From Alkalibacillus filiformis (lineage in GTDB: Bacteria; Bacillota; Bacilli; Bacillales; Alkalibacillaceae): DNA of 64,000 nt. The stretch is from NCBI RefSeq assembly GCF_030814115.1, contig NZ_JAUSUP010000007.1, positions 1-64,000 of the forward strand, written 5' to 3'. Below the pieces are notes generated by a model, which searched no databases, was not told where the DNA came from, and saw only the letters and a program-made list of their open reading frames with translations. The position numbers and the translations under genes were made by a program. This document shows, piece after piece, positions 42,960 to 52,403 of the stretch (positions within the stretch are counted from its first letter, which is position 1; each line of letters opens with the position of its first letter).

Positions 42960-43445
42960 TTAAACCTCCCCTTTTGATGAAAATCTAAATACAGGTAACC
43001 CCCAATAGTCATCTATTTGCCTTTGCAAATGAATACCATCTACTGGGTTTAATGTATACTCCATCGTTACAGCCGTAGGGTTTTCTCCCTTCAAGAAATG
43101 TCCCCCTGTAATATTTCCATCTGGATCAACAATGAGGCCATGGAAGTGTACATCCAACTCTCCATTTTGATCTAATCCGATAAAACCAGTGCCTGATAAA
43201 ATCTCAACCGGTTTCTCAATATTAATTTGATCTGTATAGCCAATACTTCCATCTTCGTTTTGACTAATTTGCAACATTCCAACACGTTTTAATGATCCAA
43301 TACATTGAAAGGATGCTGTCTGAATACCGTACTCCTTACAAACTTCGATCATTCCTTCAAACAAATCAACATCCTTAGTTAGACGTCCCATAATGGTTTG
43401 TTCACTTTTTCCTTGAACACTTTCTATTGATTGGTATTTACCCAA
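42960..43445 (-). CDS. PPC domain protein (DUF296)
   Basis: A 161-residue protein with a PPC/DUF296 domain: a FEGMIEVCKEYGIQTASFQC opening and the HFHGLIVDPDGNITGGHFLKG signature with metal-binding histidines near residue 105. In bacteria these are stand-alone proteins of unknown function. GGAGGT seven bases before a TTG at 43445 gives the start, overlapping the end of the SDR gene. Its presence inside a catabolic operon is unusual and suggests an enzyme or metabolite-binding role rather than DNA binding. Confidence 0.82.
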   Translation of the reverse strand: MGKYQSIESVQGKSEQTIMGRLTKDVDLFEGMIEVCKEYGIQTASFQCIGSLKRVGMLQISQNEDGSIGYTDQINIEKPVEILSGTGFIGLDQNGELDVHFHGLIVDPDGNITGGHFLKGENPTAVTMEYTLNPVDGIHLQRQIDDYWGLPVFRFSSKGEV

Positions 43446-44202
43446 TATCAACACCTCCATCAACTCTTAAAGTTTGAGCAGTTGTATACCCTGACTTTGG
43501 ATTAGCAAAATATGAAACAGCCTCAGCAATGTCTTCTGTTTGCCCCATTCTCTTTATGACTTGCTGGTCAAAATTGTAGGCTAACCCTGATGTAATACCA
43601 GTTTCTGTTGCACCTGGCGCAACAGAATTACAAGTAATATCATACTCACCTAATTCTTTTGCTACCCATTTCGTTAAGGCTATTAAAGCTCCTTTTGAAG
43701 CAGCATAAGCTGGTCCTGATCTACCTTTTTTTGACCCTTGATGACTCGATAAAACTCCCCCATTAATACCTGAGACGGAACTAATATTCACAATTCTTCC
43801 ATATTTGCTTTCTAACATATGAGGGTATATAACGGCTTTCATAAAATTAAATGCAGCCTTTACATTTGTTTCTAAATCACGGTCCCATATCTCATCAGTC
43901 ATATCTTCAATATCAACACGTCCACAAGTTCCAGCATTATTCACTAGAATTTGAACGCCACCAAAGCTTTCTACTGTATTGTCGACTACACTTTTAACGA
44001 ACGATTCTTCACGAATGTTTCCAGTCATTTCAATTACACCTACACTAGGATTCGCTTGCTTAATAGATTGAGCCGTTTCTTCACACGATTTTAGATCGAC
44101 TAAAGTTATATTCGCCCCTTGTTCTGCTAGTTTAATAGCTGAAGCTGCACCAATCCCTCCAGCAGCTCCAGTAATTATTGCCGTTTGTCCTTCGACACTC
44201 AT
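43438..44202 (-). CDS. SDR family oxidoreductase (FabG-like)
   Basis: A 254-residue NAD(P)-dependent short-chain dehydrogenase: cofactor motif TGAAGGIGAASAIKL at the N-terminus, NNAGTCG, catalytic Ser-Tyr-Lys in the NISSVSG and YAASKGALI segments, and the VAPGATETG and LRVDGGVDIG ends. AAAGGATG favours the ATG at 44202; the frame open to 44238 overlaps the TRAP permease gene. It would oxidise or reduce a hydroxy/keto group on the substrate of the operon. Confidence 0.92.
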   Translation of the reverse strand: MSVEGQTAIITGAAGGIGAASAIKLAEQGANITLVDLKSCEETAQSIKQANPSVGVIEMTGNIREESFVKSVVDNTVESFGGVQILVNNAGTCGRVDIEDMTDEIWDRDLETNVKAAFNFMKAVIYPHMLESKYGRIVNISSVSGINGGVLSSHQGSKKGRSGPAYAASKGALIALTKWVAKELGEYDITCNSVAPGATETGITSGLAYNFDQQVIKRMGQTEDIAEAVSYFANPKSGYTTAQTLRVDGGVDIG

Positions 44203-44224
44203 TATTAACACATCCTTTTTTTGA

Positions 44225-45559
44225 CTAATCAATTCCAATTAAATCCGGTAAGAAAGTTGAAATTTCTGGAATAAACGTTACTAAAATTAAGACCACTATA
44301 GCTGCAATTAAGAAAGGTAATATGGCCTTGGAAACTTGTGATATAGGCAATTTGGTTATACCTGCCGCAACATATAAGTTCAACCCGACCGGTGGTGTAA
44401 ATAGTCCAATTGCTAAGTTTAGAGTCATAAACACACCAATGACTGTTGGATCCATATCTAAAAACAGCGCAATCGGTAAAATGATTGGCACAAAAATGTA
44501 AAATGCTGAAATTGCATCGATAAATGCACCAGCAACTAAAAGCATTAAGTTAATTAATAATAAAATCAAAATAGGATTTTCCGTTATAAATAATAGTGAA
44601 TCAGCGATTTGCCTAGCTATTCTCTCTGAAGTGATTATGTAAGCAAATAATGAAGCTGAACTCACAATAAACATGACAACAGCTGTTTGAACCGATGCAT
44701 CAACAAAGACGTTATACAATTTTTTAATAGACAGTTCACGATAAACGAACATGCCAATAAACAAACCATAAAAGACAGCTACAACTGCAGCTTCTGTTGG
44801 TGTAAAGATTCCACCATAAATACCACCAAGTATAATTATTGGAATTAACAAGCCCCAAAAAGCTGATAAAAAAGACTTTCCAATATCTTTTAAACTACTT
44901 CTTTCGTATTTCTGAACAGGTTTCACTTCTTCTTTTACAGGAAGTAGCTTTTGATCATCACGCCACTTGATCATTAATGCTGTAATCACAAAGGCAATGG
45001 CAAGGAGTATTCCAGGAACAATACCTGCAATAAAAAGCCTACCAATTGTGACATCAATTTGATCTCCCGCTACTACAGCAAAAACGATAAAAGCAATACT
45101 AGGAGGAACAATAATACCTATTGAACCCGAACTTGCAACTAAAGATGCTGCTGTATCTTTTCGATACCCGTTTTTCACAATGGCAGGAATTAAAATACCA
45201 CCAATTGCCGCAACTGTAGCTGGACCAGAACCAGAGATTGCCGCAAAAAATAGTGCTGTAATCACTGTTATAAAAACAATTCCGCCTCTTACATTACCTA
45301 CTAATGTCTGAGCGAAACTAATCAACCTTTTAGATATCCCAGCGTACTCCATAATGACACCTGCAAGAATGAAAAATGGAATGGCTAATAAAGTGAAGGT
45401 TGAGATACTTGTATACATAATGTTTGACATAGTATTGACACTCGTCATACCACCTATGGAGAACAGAACGAATACAGAGGTCGTTCCAATGGCAATTGCT
45501 ATTGGGACTTTTAATAACACCAACAAGAAAAATAGCCCAAAGAGTAAGATTATTGTCAT
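44225..45559 (-). CDS. dctM: TRAP transporter large permease (DctM)
   Basis: A 444-residue membrane protein with about 12 spans, the transport subunit of a tripartite ATP-independent carrier. Marks are AISGSGPATVAAIGGILIPA near residue 110, SGSIGIIVPPSIAFIVFAV, TPTEAAVVAVFYGL and the closing LFTPPVGLNLYVAAGI. It uses a sodium gradient to import organic acids. It overlaps dctQ by four bases. GTG/ATG start with the upstream gene coupled. Confidence 0.95.
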   Translation of the reverse strand: MTIILLFGLFFLLVLLKVPIAIAIGTTSVFVLFSIGGMTSVNTMSNIMYTSISTFTLLAIPFFILAGVIMEYAGISKRLISFAQTLVGNVRGGIVFITVITALFFAAISGSGPATVAAIGGILIPAIVKNGYRKDTAASLVASSGSIGIIVPPSIAFIVFAVVAGDQIDVTIGRLFIAGIVPGILLAIAFVITALMIKWRDDQKLLPVKEEVKPVQKYERSSLKDIGKSFLSAFWGLLIPIIILGGIYGGIFTPTEAAVVAVFYGLFIGMFVYRELSIKKLYNVFVDASVQTAVVMFIVSSASLFAYIITSERIARQIADSLLFITENPILILLLINLMLLVAGAFIDAISAFYIFVPIILPIALFLDMDPTVIGVFMTLNLAIGLFTPPVGLNLYVAAGITKLPISQVSKAILPFLIAAIVVLILVTFIPEISTFLPDLIGID

Positions 45560-46038
45560 CTTTCGACCTCCTCATCATTTATAGAACGCCATTCCAAAAC
45601 AAAGACTTGAATTGTTCGAATAATACAGAGCGCTGCACCTACAGGTAACGCAAGTGAGAATAACCACCTTGGCCAACCAAGTGCAGGAGTAGTACTATTG
45701 ATTGTTCGTTGAAAGTCAATCATTTCATATCCGAAGTAGGCGATCGATACAAAAAAGAAAATTGAAACAAACGTCACGATGATCGAGATGATTTTCTTTA
45801 AACTTTTCGGTGCAATATCAAAAAGTAAAGTAAAGCCAAGGTGTGCATGTTTACGCACACCTATGGCTGCTCCTACGAACGTTAAAAGAACAAACAAGTT
45901 AACAGTCACTTCTTCTGTGAACGATAATGAAATTCCAATGAAGTTTCTCGATAAGACATTTGTAAAAGCGATAATTGACATGACCGCTAATACGGAAACC
46001 ACTATAAACTCTTCAATATTATTCAACCACCGAGTCAT
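45556..46038 (-). CDS. dctQ: TRAP transporter small permease (DctQ)
   Basis: A 160-residue protein with four membrane spans, the small subunit of the TRAP carrier: INNVLSRNF-type opening (TNVLSRNFIGISLSFTEEV), GAAIGVRKHAHLGF, and the last span near ALPVGAALCIIRTIQVF. It pairs with the large permease downstream, with which it overlaps by four bases. Confidence 0.93.
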   Translation of the reverse strand: MTRWLNNIEEFIVVSVLAVMSIIAFTNVLSRNFIGISLSFTEEVTVNLFVLLTFVGAAIGVRKHAHLGFTLLFDIAPKSLKKIISIIVTFVSIFFFVSIAYFGYEMIDFQRTINSTTPALGWPRWLFSLALPVGAALCIIRTIQVFVLEWRSINDEEVER

Positions 46039-46062
46039 GCCTTATTCCCCCTTCTAACCGCT

Positions 46063-47064
46063 TTAAGGTGTAAACGCTTCTAGTAAATCCGCACCCCATA
46101 CATCTTCAAAGTCATCATAGATTGGTTGTACAACTTCAAGGAATGCATCTAATTCTTCATCGGTAGGGTAATAGAACTGCATACCGCCCTCTTCTAACTC
46201 CTCAATTTGCTCAGCTTCCTTTTCTCTTGCTAATTCAATTTGATACGCTGCTGCTTCTTGGCCTAAACGAGTGAACAGTTCTTGGTCTTCTTCACTCATT
46301 GACTGAAATAATTCTTGGTTCATACCTAACACTAATGGATCGTATGAGTAGTTCCACATTGTCGTATAGTCTTGCACTTCATCTAAACGAGAAGAATAAA
46401 TGACATCAATTGGATTTTCTTGACCATCAATAGCTCCTTGTTGTAATGAAGTAAATACTTCAGAGAAAGTCATAGTTGTAGGATCAGCACCTAACTCTCT
46501 CCATAAATCTGTATACATCGTAATACCAGGAATTCGAATTCCTAGGCCATCAATATCCTCAGGTGATGTGATTTCGTGAACACTGTTTGTAACTTGGCGG
46601 AAACCATTTTCACCATAACCTAAAGGTTCTACACCAATTTCTCTTAAAATATCTTGCAACATCTCGCCACCTTCACCATTAAACACTTCATCAACCTCAT
46701 CGTGATCTCTGAACAAGAATGGAGCACTTGCTACACCAAACCTGTCATCTAAGATCGAATAAATAATAGTAGAGTTAAAAGTTAAGTCGATATTTCCTCG
46801 CGATAACAACTCAACAGCTTGCCCTGAATCCCCACCAGATAACTCTTCGTTTGGATAAACATCAATTGTAATGCGACCTTCTGTTTCCTCTTCAATATCT
46901 GTTGCTAATTTTTCTGCCGCTTCAAACCAAGTAGAAGATTCAGCAACTGTAACTGACATTTGTAAATCATGACTCTCTTCTCCTGCAGTAGATCCCTCTT
47001 CTTCACATGCAATTAAAAAAATGGATAAAACAACTAACAAGACTAAAATAGAAAACCTCTTCAT
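46063..47064 (-). CDS. dctP: TRAP transporter solute-binding lipoprotein (DctP)
   Basis: A 333-residue binding protein that captures the carboxylate outside the cell. The lipobox LIAC (Cys20) follows a short hydrophobic signal. The fold marks are the ENGFRQVTNSVHEITSPEDI-like segment with its conserved Arg that binds the carboxylate, LGIRIPGITMYTDLWRELGA, and TSLQQGAIDGQENPIDVIYS. The last feature set is typical of C4-dicarboxylate and other organic acid TRAP systems. GGGGAGGAAAA precedes the ATG. Confidence 0.95.
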   Translation of the reverse strand: MKRFSILVLLVVLSIFLIACEEEGSTAGEESHDLQMSVTVAESSTWFEAAEKLATDIEEETEGRITIDVYPNEELSGGDSGQAVELLSRGNIDLTFNSTIIYSILDDRFGVASAPFLFRDHDEVDEVFNGEGGEMLQDILREIGVEPLGYGENGFRQVTNSVHEITSPEDIDGLGIRIPGITMYTDLWRELGADPTTMTFSEVFTSLQQGAIDGQENPIDVIYSSRLDEVQDYTTMWNYSYDPLVLGMNQELFQSMSEEDQELFTRLGQEAAAYQIELAREKEAEQIEELEEGGMQFYYPTDEELDAFLEVVQPIYDDFEDVWGADLLEAFTP

Positions 47065-47085
47065 TTCATTTTCCTCCCCTAATTT

Positions 47086-48408
47086 TTAAAGAATATAGTC
47101 GTCAATAAAATCTATTAAATGCATGGCTTCCATATGGTCAGACAATCCTTCTCGCTCTATGCCGAGTTTCATCTGCAATAGACAACCAGGGTTTGTTGTA
47201 ATTAAGATTTGTGCTTGTGTTTCATTAACATATTCCATCTTGTCGTCGAGAATTTTCATAGACATTTCTGGTTGAGATAAATTGTAGATGCCAGCAGAGC
47301 CACAACAATGGTCAGAACCTTCCAACTCTACATAATAAACATTGTTAATAGCCTTCAATATTTCTCTTGGTGCGTCTTGAACACGGCTCACATTTCTCAA
47401 ATGACAAGAATCTTGGTATGTTACTGTAACGGGACTTTGTTGTTTAGAAGTTAAAGTTTCTTTCGTAATGCCTAATTCATAAACTAATTGTGTAATGTCA
47501 ATTGACTTACTCGAAAATTGCTTTGCTTGCTCTAATAGCGCATAATCTTCATCTTTTAATAAATGATCATACTCAGAAAGAAAGGCTCCACAACCTCCAG
47601 CATTATTGACGATGTAATCTACATCCTCAGCCAAAAACTGTTGTAAATTAACCTTTGCATTCTCTCTCGCTTTTTCTAACTCTCCACTATGTCCTTGAAG
47701 TGCTCCACAACAAACTTGATTTTCAGGTACCCATACATCACAACCAAGCTCTTGTAGAACATTAATCGTCGCTTCATTTGTTTTTGCAAACATCGTGTCC
47801 ATTAAACAACCTGTGAAGAAAGCAACCTTCGTCTTTTTACTTTTCCCCTCATAAACCATCCCCTTTTTGACGTTACTTTTTTCTATCTTTGGAATCACTT
47901 TTTCCATCTCTCTCATTGTTGATGGAAAAAATGATAGAATACCCATCTTTCTTGTAAGCGTTTGCAAACCTGAACGTTGATAAAACTTAACAAAACTTGT
48001 AACCTTCTCCATTGCACTTTGATTCTGAAACAAATAATCAAAAGCTACTTTTCTCGCAGCCTTTTCTTTAACAGGAGCATTTGTTTCTCGTTGTATAACG
48101 TTTCTCGCACTCTCTAGTAATGACCCATATTCAACCCCAGCCGGACAGGCGGGTTCACAAGCTCGACATCCTAAGCACAAGTCAATCGATTCTTCCACAG
48201 ATCCATCAAAAGGAATATCACCATCCCTTACTGCTTTCATTAGAGCAATTCTCCCACGTGGGGACTGTGTTTCATCGTAATTGGAGTGAACATATGTAGG
48301 GCATGCCGGTAAGCAAAAACCGCAGCGCATACAATCAAGCAGTTTCGTTTCCTCAATCTCTTCCTGAAAACCTTGTTGTATTTTTTCTTGCATTTCTAAA
48401 GTGATCAT
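47086..48408 (-). CDS. glcF: Fe-S oxidoreductase subunit, GlcF-like
   Basis: A 440-residue iron-sulfur protein of the glycolate/lactate oxidase group. Two 4Fe-4S motifs lie near the N-terminus (CMRCGFCLPACP and CLGCRACEPACP); two CCG domains follow (GCLMD ... CCGALQGHSGE, and CHLRNV ... HCCGSAGIY). It carries electrons from the FAD subunit to the quinone pool. It overlaps the FAD subunit gene by four bases. Confidence 0.94.
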   Translation of the reverse strand: MITLEMQEKIQQGFQEEIEETKLLDCMRCGFCLPACPTYVHSNYDETQSPRGRIALMKAVRDGDIPFDGSVEESIDLCLGCRACEPACPAGVEYGSLLESARNVIQRETNAPVKEKAARKVAFDYLFQNQSAMEKVTSFVKFYQRSGLQTLTRKMGILSFFPSTMREMEKVIPKIEKSNVKKGMVYEGKSKKTKVAFFTGCLMDTMFAKTNEATINVLQELGCDVWVPENQVCCGALQGHSGELEKARENAKVNLQQFLAEDVDYIVNNAGGCGAFLSEYDHLLKDEDYALLEQAKQFSSKSIDITQLVYELGITKETLTSKQQSPVTVTYQDSCHLRNVSRVQDAPREILKAINNVYYVELEGSDHCCGSAGIYNLSQPEMSMKILDDKMEYVNETQAQILITTNPGCLLQMKLGIEREGLSDHMEAMHLIDFIDDYIL

Positions 48409-49847
48409 CTTGAAACCACCACACGCTTTTTAGTAGATTTAGCGAACATCTTTCCAGGGTTCATAATATTATTGGGGTCGATTGCTTTTTTAATCGACTT
48501 CATCAACTCTATACCTTCCCTACCAATTTTCCACTCTAAGTAGGAGGATTTCATTTCACCTACACCATGCTCTCCTGTTATGGTGCCACCCAGATCAACA
48601 GCAATTTGGAAAATCTCTGCAAATGCTTCCTCTACACGCTTAATTTCCTCTTTATTTCGTTCATCTGTTACACATGTAGGATGTAAATTACCATCACCAG
48701 CGTGACCGAAAGTTTGAATTCTTACGTTATACTTTTCTGCCGTTTCAGTAATGGCCCTAACCATCGTAGCAATTTCAGACCTTGGTACAGTTGCATCTTC
48801 TAATATAGTTGTAGGTGTTAATTGAGCCAAACAAGACAACGCATCTTTACGCGCTCGCCTTAACGATTCTGCTTCTTGTTCATTAGCAGCTCTTGTAATA
48901 CTAACTGCTCCAAAACGCTGACAAATTTCATTGATTTTTTCAATGTCATTTGCAACTACAGCCTCTGGACCATCCTGTTCTATAAGTAATAACGCTTCAC
49001 AGTCTGTCGGCAACCCTATTTGTTTATAATCTTCAACTACACGAATAGTTTCTTGATCCATAAACTCTAAAGTTGCTGGAATTATTCGGTTAGCAAGAAT
49101 AGCTGATACTGCCTCTGCTGCTTCTTCCATAGATTTATATATCACTACCATTGTCTGCTTAGATGGCGGCTTGGGTATAAGCTTCAGTGTTGCTTGAGTC
49201 ACAATTGCTAAAGTCCCTTCAGATCCAATTAGTAAGCTTTTTAAATCATAGCCAGCAACATCTTTTGCTAGTTTCCCACCAGTATATATAATGTCCCCAT
49301 TGGGTAGCACAGCTTCTAGAGCTAGAACATAATCTTTTGTTACACCATATTTTAACCCTCGTAATCCACCTGAGTTTTCACTAATATTACCTCCAATCGT
49401 CGATATTTTACCCGAACTCGGATCAGGTGGATAAAACAAGCCGCGGTTTTCTACATAGCCATGAACTGTCTCAGTTAAAACGCCTGGTTCAACTGTCAGC
49501 GTTAAATTTTCCTCATCAAGCTCAACAACTTGATCCATGTTGTTAAATAATATAACAACCCCACCATTTGTTGGTGTTGTACCTGCTGCTAAGTTTGTAC
49601 CAGATCCCCTGGGCACAATGGGAACATCTTGTTCATTACACGACTTTACAATTTGTGAAACCTCACTTGTGTTTCGGGGAGATATGATTAAATCTGGCAT
49701 TGATTGAAATCCTGCAGTCGCATCATAAGAATAAGATAACCTTGATGCTGTTGATGTCTTTACGTTTTCAACACCGGATATTCCTTCTAGTTTCTGTATA
49801 AATTCTCGGTTTAAAATCTTCTTCCCCCTCCTTCCTCTATCAAACAA
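48405..49847 (-). CDS. glcD: FAD-binding oxidase subunit, GlcD-like
   Basis: A roughly 470-480 residue flavoprotein (FAD-binding type 4 plus C-terminal FAD-oxidase domain) that oxidises a 2-hydroxy acid such as glycolate or D-lactate to the 2-oxo acid. Marks are VPRGSGTNLAAGTTP near residue 80, the GGNISENSGGLRGLKYG FAD-binding stretch and the HAGDGNLHP and TGEHGVGEMK metal/substrate motifs. The start is unusual: TTG at 49847 has no ribosome binding site and lies in the cre element, whereas a strong AGGAAGGAGG at 49829-49838 points to an ATT codon at 49814. First gene of the operon. Confidence 0.93.
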   Translation of the reverse strand: MFDRGRRGKKILNREFIQKLEGISGVENVKTSTASRLSYSYDATAGFQSMPDLIISPRNTSEVSQIVKSCNEQDVPIVPRGSGTNLAAGTTPTNGGVVILFNNMDQVVELDEENLTLTVEPGVLTETVHGYVENRGLFYPPDPSSGKISTIGGNISENSGGLRGLKYGVTKDYVLALEAVLPNGDIIYTGGKLAKDVAGYDLKSLLIGSEGTLAIVTQATLKLIPKPPSKQTMVVIYKSMEEAAEAVSAILANRIIPATLEFMDQETIRVVEDYKQIGLPTDCEALLLIEQDGPEAVVANDIEKINEICQRFGAVSITRAANEQEAESLRRARKDALSCLAQLTPTTILEDATVPRSEIATMVRAITETAEKYNVRIQTFGHAGDGNLHPTCVTDERNKEEIKRVEEAFAEIFQIAVDLGGTITGEHGVGEMKSSYLEWKIGREGIELMKSIKKAIDPNNIMNPGKMFAKSTKKRVVVSR

Positions 49848-49905
49848 TGAAACCGTTTACAACGTTGTTAGATTAATTATATTATTCTGAATGTTCTTAA
49901 ATCAA
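49847..49905 (-). promoter_or_regulatory. Operon promoter with perfect cre site
   Basis: Minus strand: -35 TTGATT (49900-49905), 18-base spacer, -10 TATAAT (49876-49881), then TTGTAAACGGTTTCAT (49847-49862), which fits the cre consensus WTGNAARCGNWWWCAW at every position. The cre site lies just past the start point, where CcpA blocks transcription. Confidence 0.8.
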
Positions 49906-49920
49906 TGTATTAAAACACAA

Positions 49921-49946
49921 AAAAGAGAGCATTCAAGCTCTCTTTT
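49921..49946. terminator. Terminator overlapping CdaR-type gene end
   Basis: AAAAGAGAGC / GCTCTCTTTTTT stem with a six-base loop. The stop codon of the regulator lies in the loop. Confidence 0.9.
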
Positions 49947-51054
49947 TTGTATCTTCATATAAAAATCGATATCCTAGATAGAGTAACGTAATATGATGAA
50001 CACTTTTTAGATCTAGATCTGTTAACTGTTCAATCTTTCTCAGCCGATAATCAAGGGTGTTTTTATGAATGTATAAATATTCAGCTGTTTTATGACGAGA
50101 TAAATCATTTTTAAACCAAGCACTTATTGTTTCTAGATATACATCTTGACCTGTAATTGGATTAATTGTGCGTCTAACAAACTCTCTTTTAACACTAGAA
50201 TCCAACACTTGTTGCAACAGCTCTAGCCGAAGATCTCCATCAAATACTATATCTTTCGTTTTAAGTGATACTGCACAAGCTCGTTCTGCTTGCTTCAACG
50301 ATACTTTTAAATTCTCAGAACGCTGTGGTTGCCCAACTCCAATTGCAACACTTTCATCAAATAACTTTTCCAACTCTTTCTTGAAACGTTTAAGTCGTGA
50401 CTTTAAAACAAGTTCTTCTTCTTGCTCAATTAGGAATAAAATTCGATCTTGCCCCCAACGAATAATTAATGTTTGTCTAAGACCCCACGCATCTTTTAAC
50501 ATTTTTATTTCTTTGTAAGTAAAGTGATAATCTTTATTTTTAGTATCTAGTACAATAACTCTTTCATAACTATACATGTTCAGGTTATAAAAATTACTCT
50601 TCTCAATCATACCCTTTGTTATTTGATCAGAATTGAGCCAATCAAATATAAAAAATTCTATTTCTCTAGCTTGCCGTTCTTCATCAAGTCGATTAATTGA
50701 ATCTCTAACAAATAGTTCTGTAACTTTTCTCACTAGCATAGCAAATGGTTTAATTAAATCTGGTTCTCCAGTAATTCCAATACAACCATAAGCTTGCTCC
50801 TGAATGAGGATTGGTAGTACAATACCTTGCCTCACTCCTTTTAGCTCCTTAGTTAACTCATCAGTCATAACTAAATTTTCTTTATTCTCAATTGCCTTAA
50901 GAGCTCCCTCATGAAAATGATCAACCCTTGTTGGATCTGACGAAGCTACAATAACCCCTTTATTGTTGGTTAGGATCACATCTTCTTTTATGAGGTTTTT
51001 CACTTCTCGAACAATATCCTCAGACAGTATCCCTCTCTCAAAATATTCGCTCAT
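49933..51054 (-). CDS. CdaR family transcriptional regulator
   Basis: A 373-residue regulator of the sugar-diacid type. Residues 1-130 form the putative diacid/hydroxy acid recognition domain (LTNNKGVIVASSDPTRVDHF and the IGITGEPDLIKPFAMLVRK pattern), a GGDEF-like middle follows, and the last 55 residues carry the PucR-type helix-turn-helix TAEYLYIHKNTLDYRLRKIE. It lies upstream of and on the same strand as the GlcD/GlcF/TRAP operon and probably activates it in response to the imported hydroxy acid. A start ATG has a weak upstream site. Confidence 0.9.
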   Translation of the reverse strand: MSEYFERGILSEDIVREVKNLIKEDVILTNNKGVIVASSDPTRVDHFHEGALKAIENKENLVMTDELTKELKGVRQGIVLPILIQEQAYGCIGITGEPDLIKPFAMLVRKVTELFVRDSINRLDEERQAREIEFFIFDWLNSDQITKGMIEKSNFYNLNMYSYERVIVLDTKNKDYHFTYKEIKMLKDAWGLRQTLIIRWGQDRILFLIEQEEELVLKSRLKRFKKELEKLFDESVAIGVGQPQRSENLKVSLKQAERACAVSLKTKDIVFDGDLRLELLQQVLDSSVKREFVRRTINPITGQDVYLETISAWFKNDLSRHKTAEYLYIHKNTLDYRLRKIEQLTDLDLKSVHHITLLYLGYRFLYEDTKKRA

Positions 51055-51245
51055 ATATAATTACCCCTCATTATAAGTTTCTGAATTTTCTTTACAAACA
51101 TTCTATCATACTACTATATTTCTATATATCCCTTACAGCTTGTTAAATATTTGTAATATTATTTAATAACTTATTAACTGAAATTGAAGTTATTCTATAA
51201 TATAATGGCGTATGTTTAATTGTTTTAATAGAGAGTTGGGAGAGT

Positions 51246-52256
51246 ATGGCAGAGGTTAAGACGACGCGTGATCCGTTCGTTGACAATGCGCGATTTTTGC
51301 TCGTGTTTCTTGTCGTGTTAGGGCATTTTTTCGTGCCGATTCGTGGGGATCACCCGGTCATCAACGAAATTAACAATCTACTTGGCCTATTTAGAATGCC
51401 AGCACTAATCTTACTCACTGGCTTTCTAAGTAAAGGGTTCATGAAGCCAGGTTTTCTTAAAAAAATTACGATGAAGTTGCTCGTTCCGTATTTTATTTTC
51501 CAGATTATTTTCGGAGCGTATTACTATTTTCTATATAACGATCCGACGTTTGAGTTTTATCTATTATCACCGCAGTTTACGTTATGGTTTCTATTAAGCT
51601 TATTTTTCTGGAACTTAATGTTGTTTGTATTTACAAAAATTAAGTATCCACTATTAATTGCGGTTTTATTAGGGATCGGCGTTGGCTATATTTCAGATAT
51701 TGGTCACTACTTGTCTATGCACCGTACGTTTGTCTTCTTCCCATTCTTCTTGCTCGGTTACTACATGAAGTTAGAGCAGATAAAATGGGTAAAGAAGCGT
51801 TTTATGAAAGTGGCTGCCGTGGCAGCGTTCGTGTTCGTTTATATTATGTTTGAACAAGTGTTATCACTAAACGAATCGTTGAATTGGCTGTTCGGCTACA
51901 CGCCGTATGCAGGACTTGGCTATGACCAGTGGTATGCTGGGTTCATCCGATTAGCAATCTACGGACTATCATTAGTTGTCGGCTTTGCCTTTCTAGCATT
52001 CGTGCCAACGCGTGAGACATTTTTTACCGAACTTGGTAAACGAACAGCTTACATTTATATTTTACACGGTGTCGTTGTTGAGACGATGTACGAGCTTTAT
52101 TTATATGAAGCACTTTCGGACATTTGGGATTACATGCTCATCCTCGTTTACGGTGCAATCATCACATTAGCACTCGGATCGAATAAAACAGTTAAGTGGA
52201 CGCGACCTTTAATAGAAGGAAGGATTGCACAGCCACTACTGTATCGAAAGAACTAA
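51246..52256 (+). CDS. Acyltransferase 3 family membrane protein
   Basis: A 336-residue membrane protein with about ten spans, of the acyltransferase 3 (OafA/fucose-4-O-acetylase-like) family. DPFVDNARFLLVFLVVLGHF near the start with the conserved Arg and His, and FRMPALILLTGFLSK near residue 50, are the family marks. It would acetylate a surface polysaccharide or small molecule, taking acetyl groups across the membrane. GGGAGAG precedes the ATG. It is a single gene closed by a strong terminator, convergent to nothing and read rightward away from the CdaR-type gene. Confidence 0.88.
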   Translation: MAEVKTTRDPFVDNARFLLVFLVVLGHFFVPIRGDHPVINEINNLLGLFRMPALILLTGFLSKGFMKPGFLKKITMKLLVPYFIFQIIFGAYYYFLYNDPTFEFYLLSPQFTLWFLLSLFFWNLMLFVFTKIKYPLLIAVLLGIGVGYISDIGHYLSMHRTFVFFPFFLLGYYMKLEQIKWVKKRFMKVAAVAAFVFVYIMFEQVLSLNESLNWLFGYTPYAGLGYDQWYAGFIRLAIYGLSLVVGFAFLAFVPTRETFFTELGKRTAYIYILHGVVVETMYELYLYEALSDIWDYMLILVYGAIITLALGSNKTVKWTRPLIEGRIAQPLLYRKN

Positions 52257-52284
52257 ACGGACTAGTCCGTTTAGTTCTTTTTTT
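52251..52284. terminator. Terminator after acyltransferase gene
   Basis: AACTAAACGGA-CTAG-TCCGTTTAGTT, an 11-base perfect stem followed by eight T. It overlaps the last codons of the acyltransferase gene. Confidence 0.93.
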
Positions 52285-52403
52285 GCCCTAAAGTAATACT
52301 TAAGACAAACCTTTAATATATTAGAATGGATTAGCTTAAGATTATTGATCCTATGTTATAACTTCTAGGTGTGATTAGTGTTTTATTAAAGGAGAGGATA
52401 TTA

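Noticed and set aside
52371-52403. Upstream start for the small exported protein
   Set aside because: The AAAGGAGAGG site is right before the ATG at 52404, which also gives a proper signal segment.
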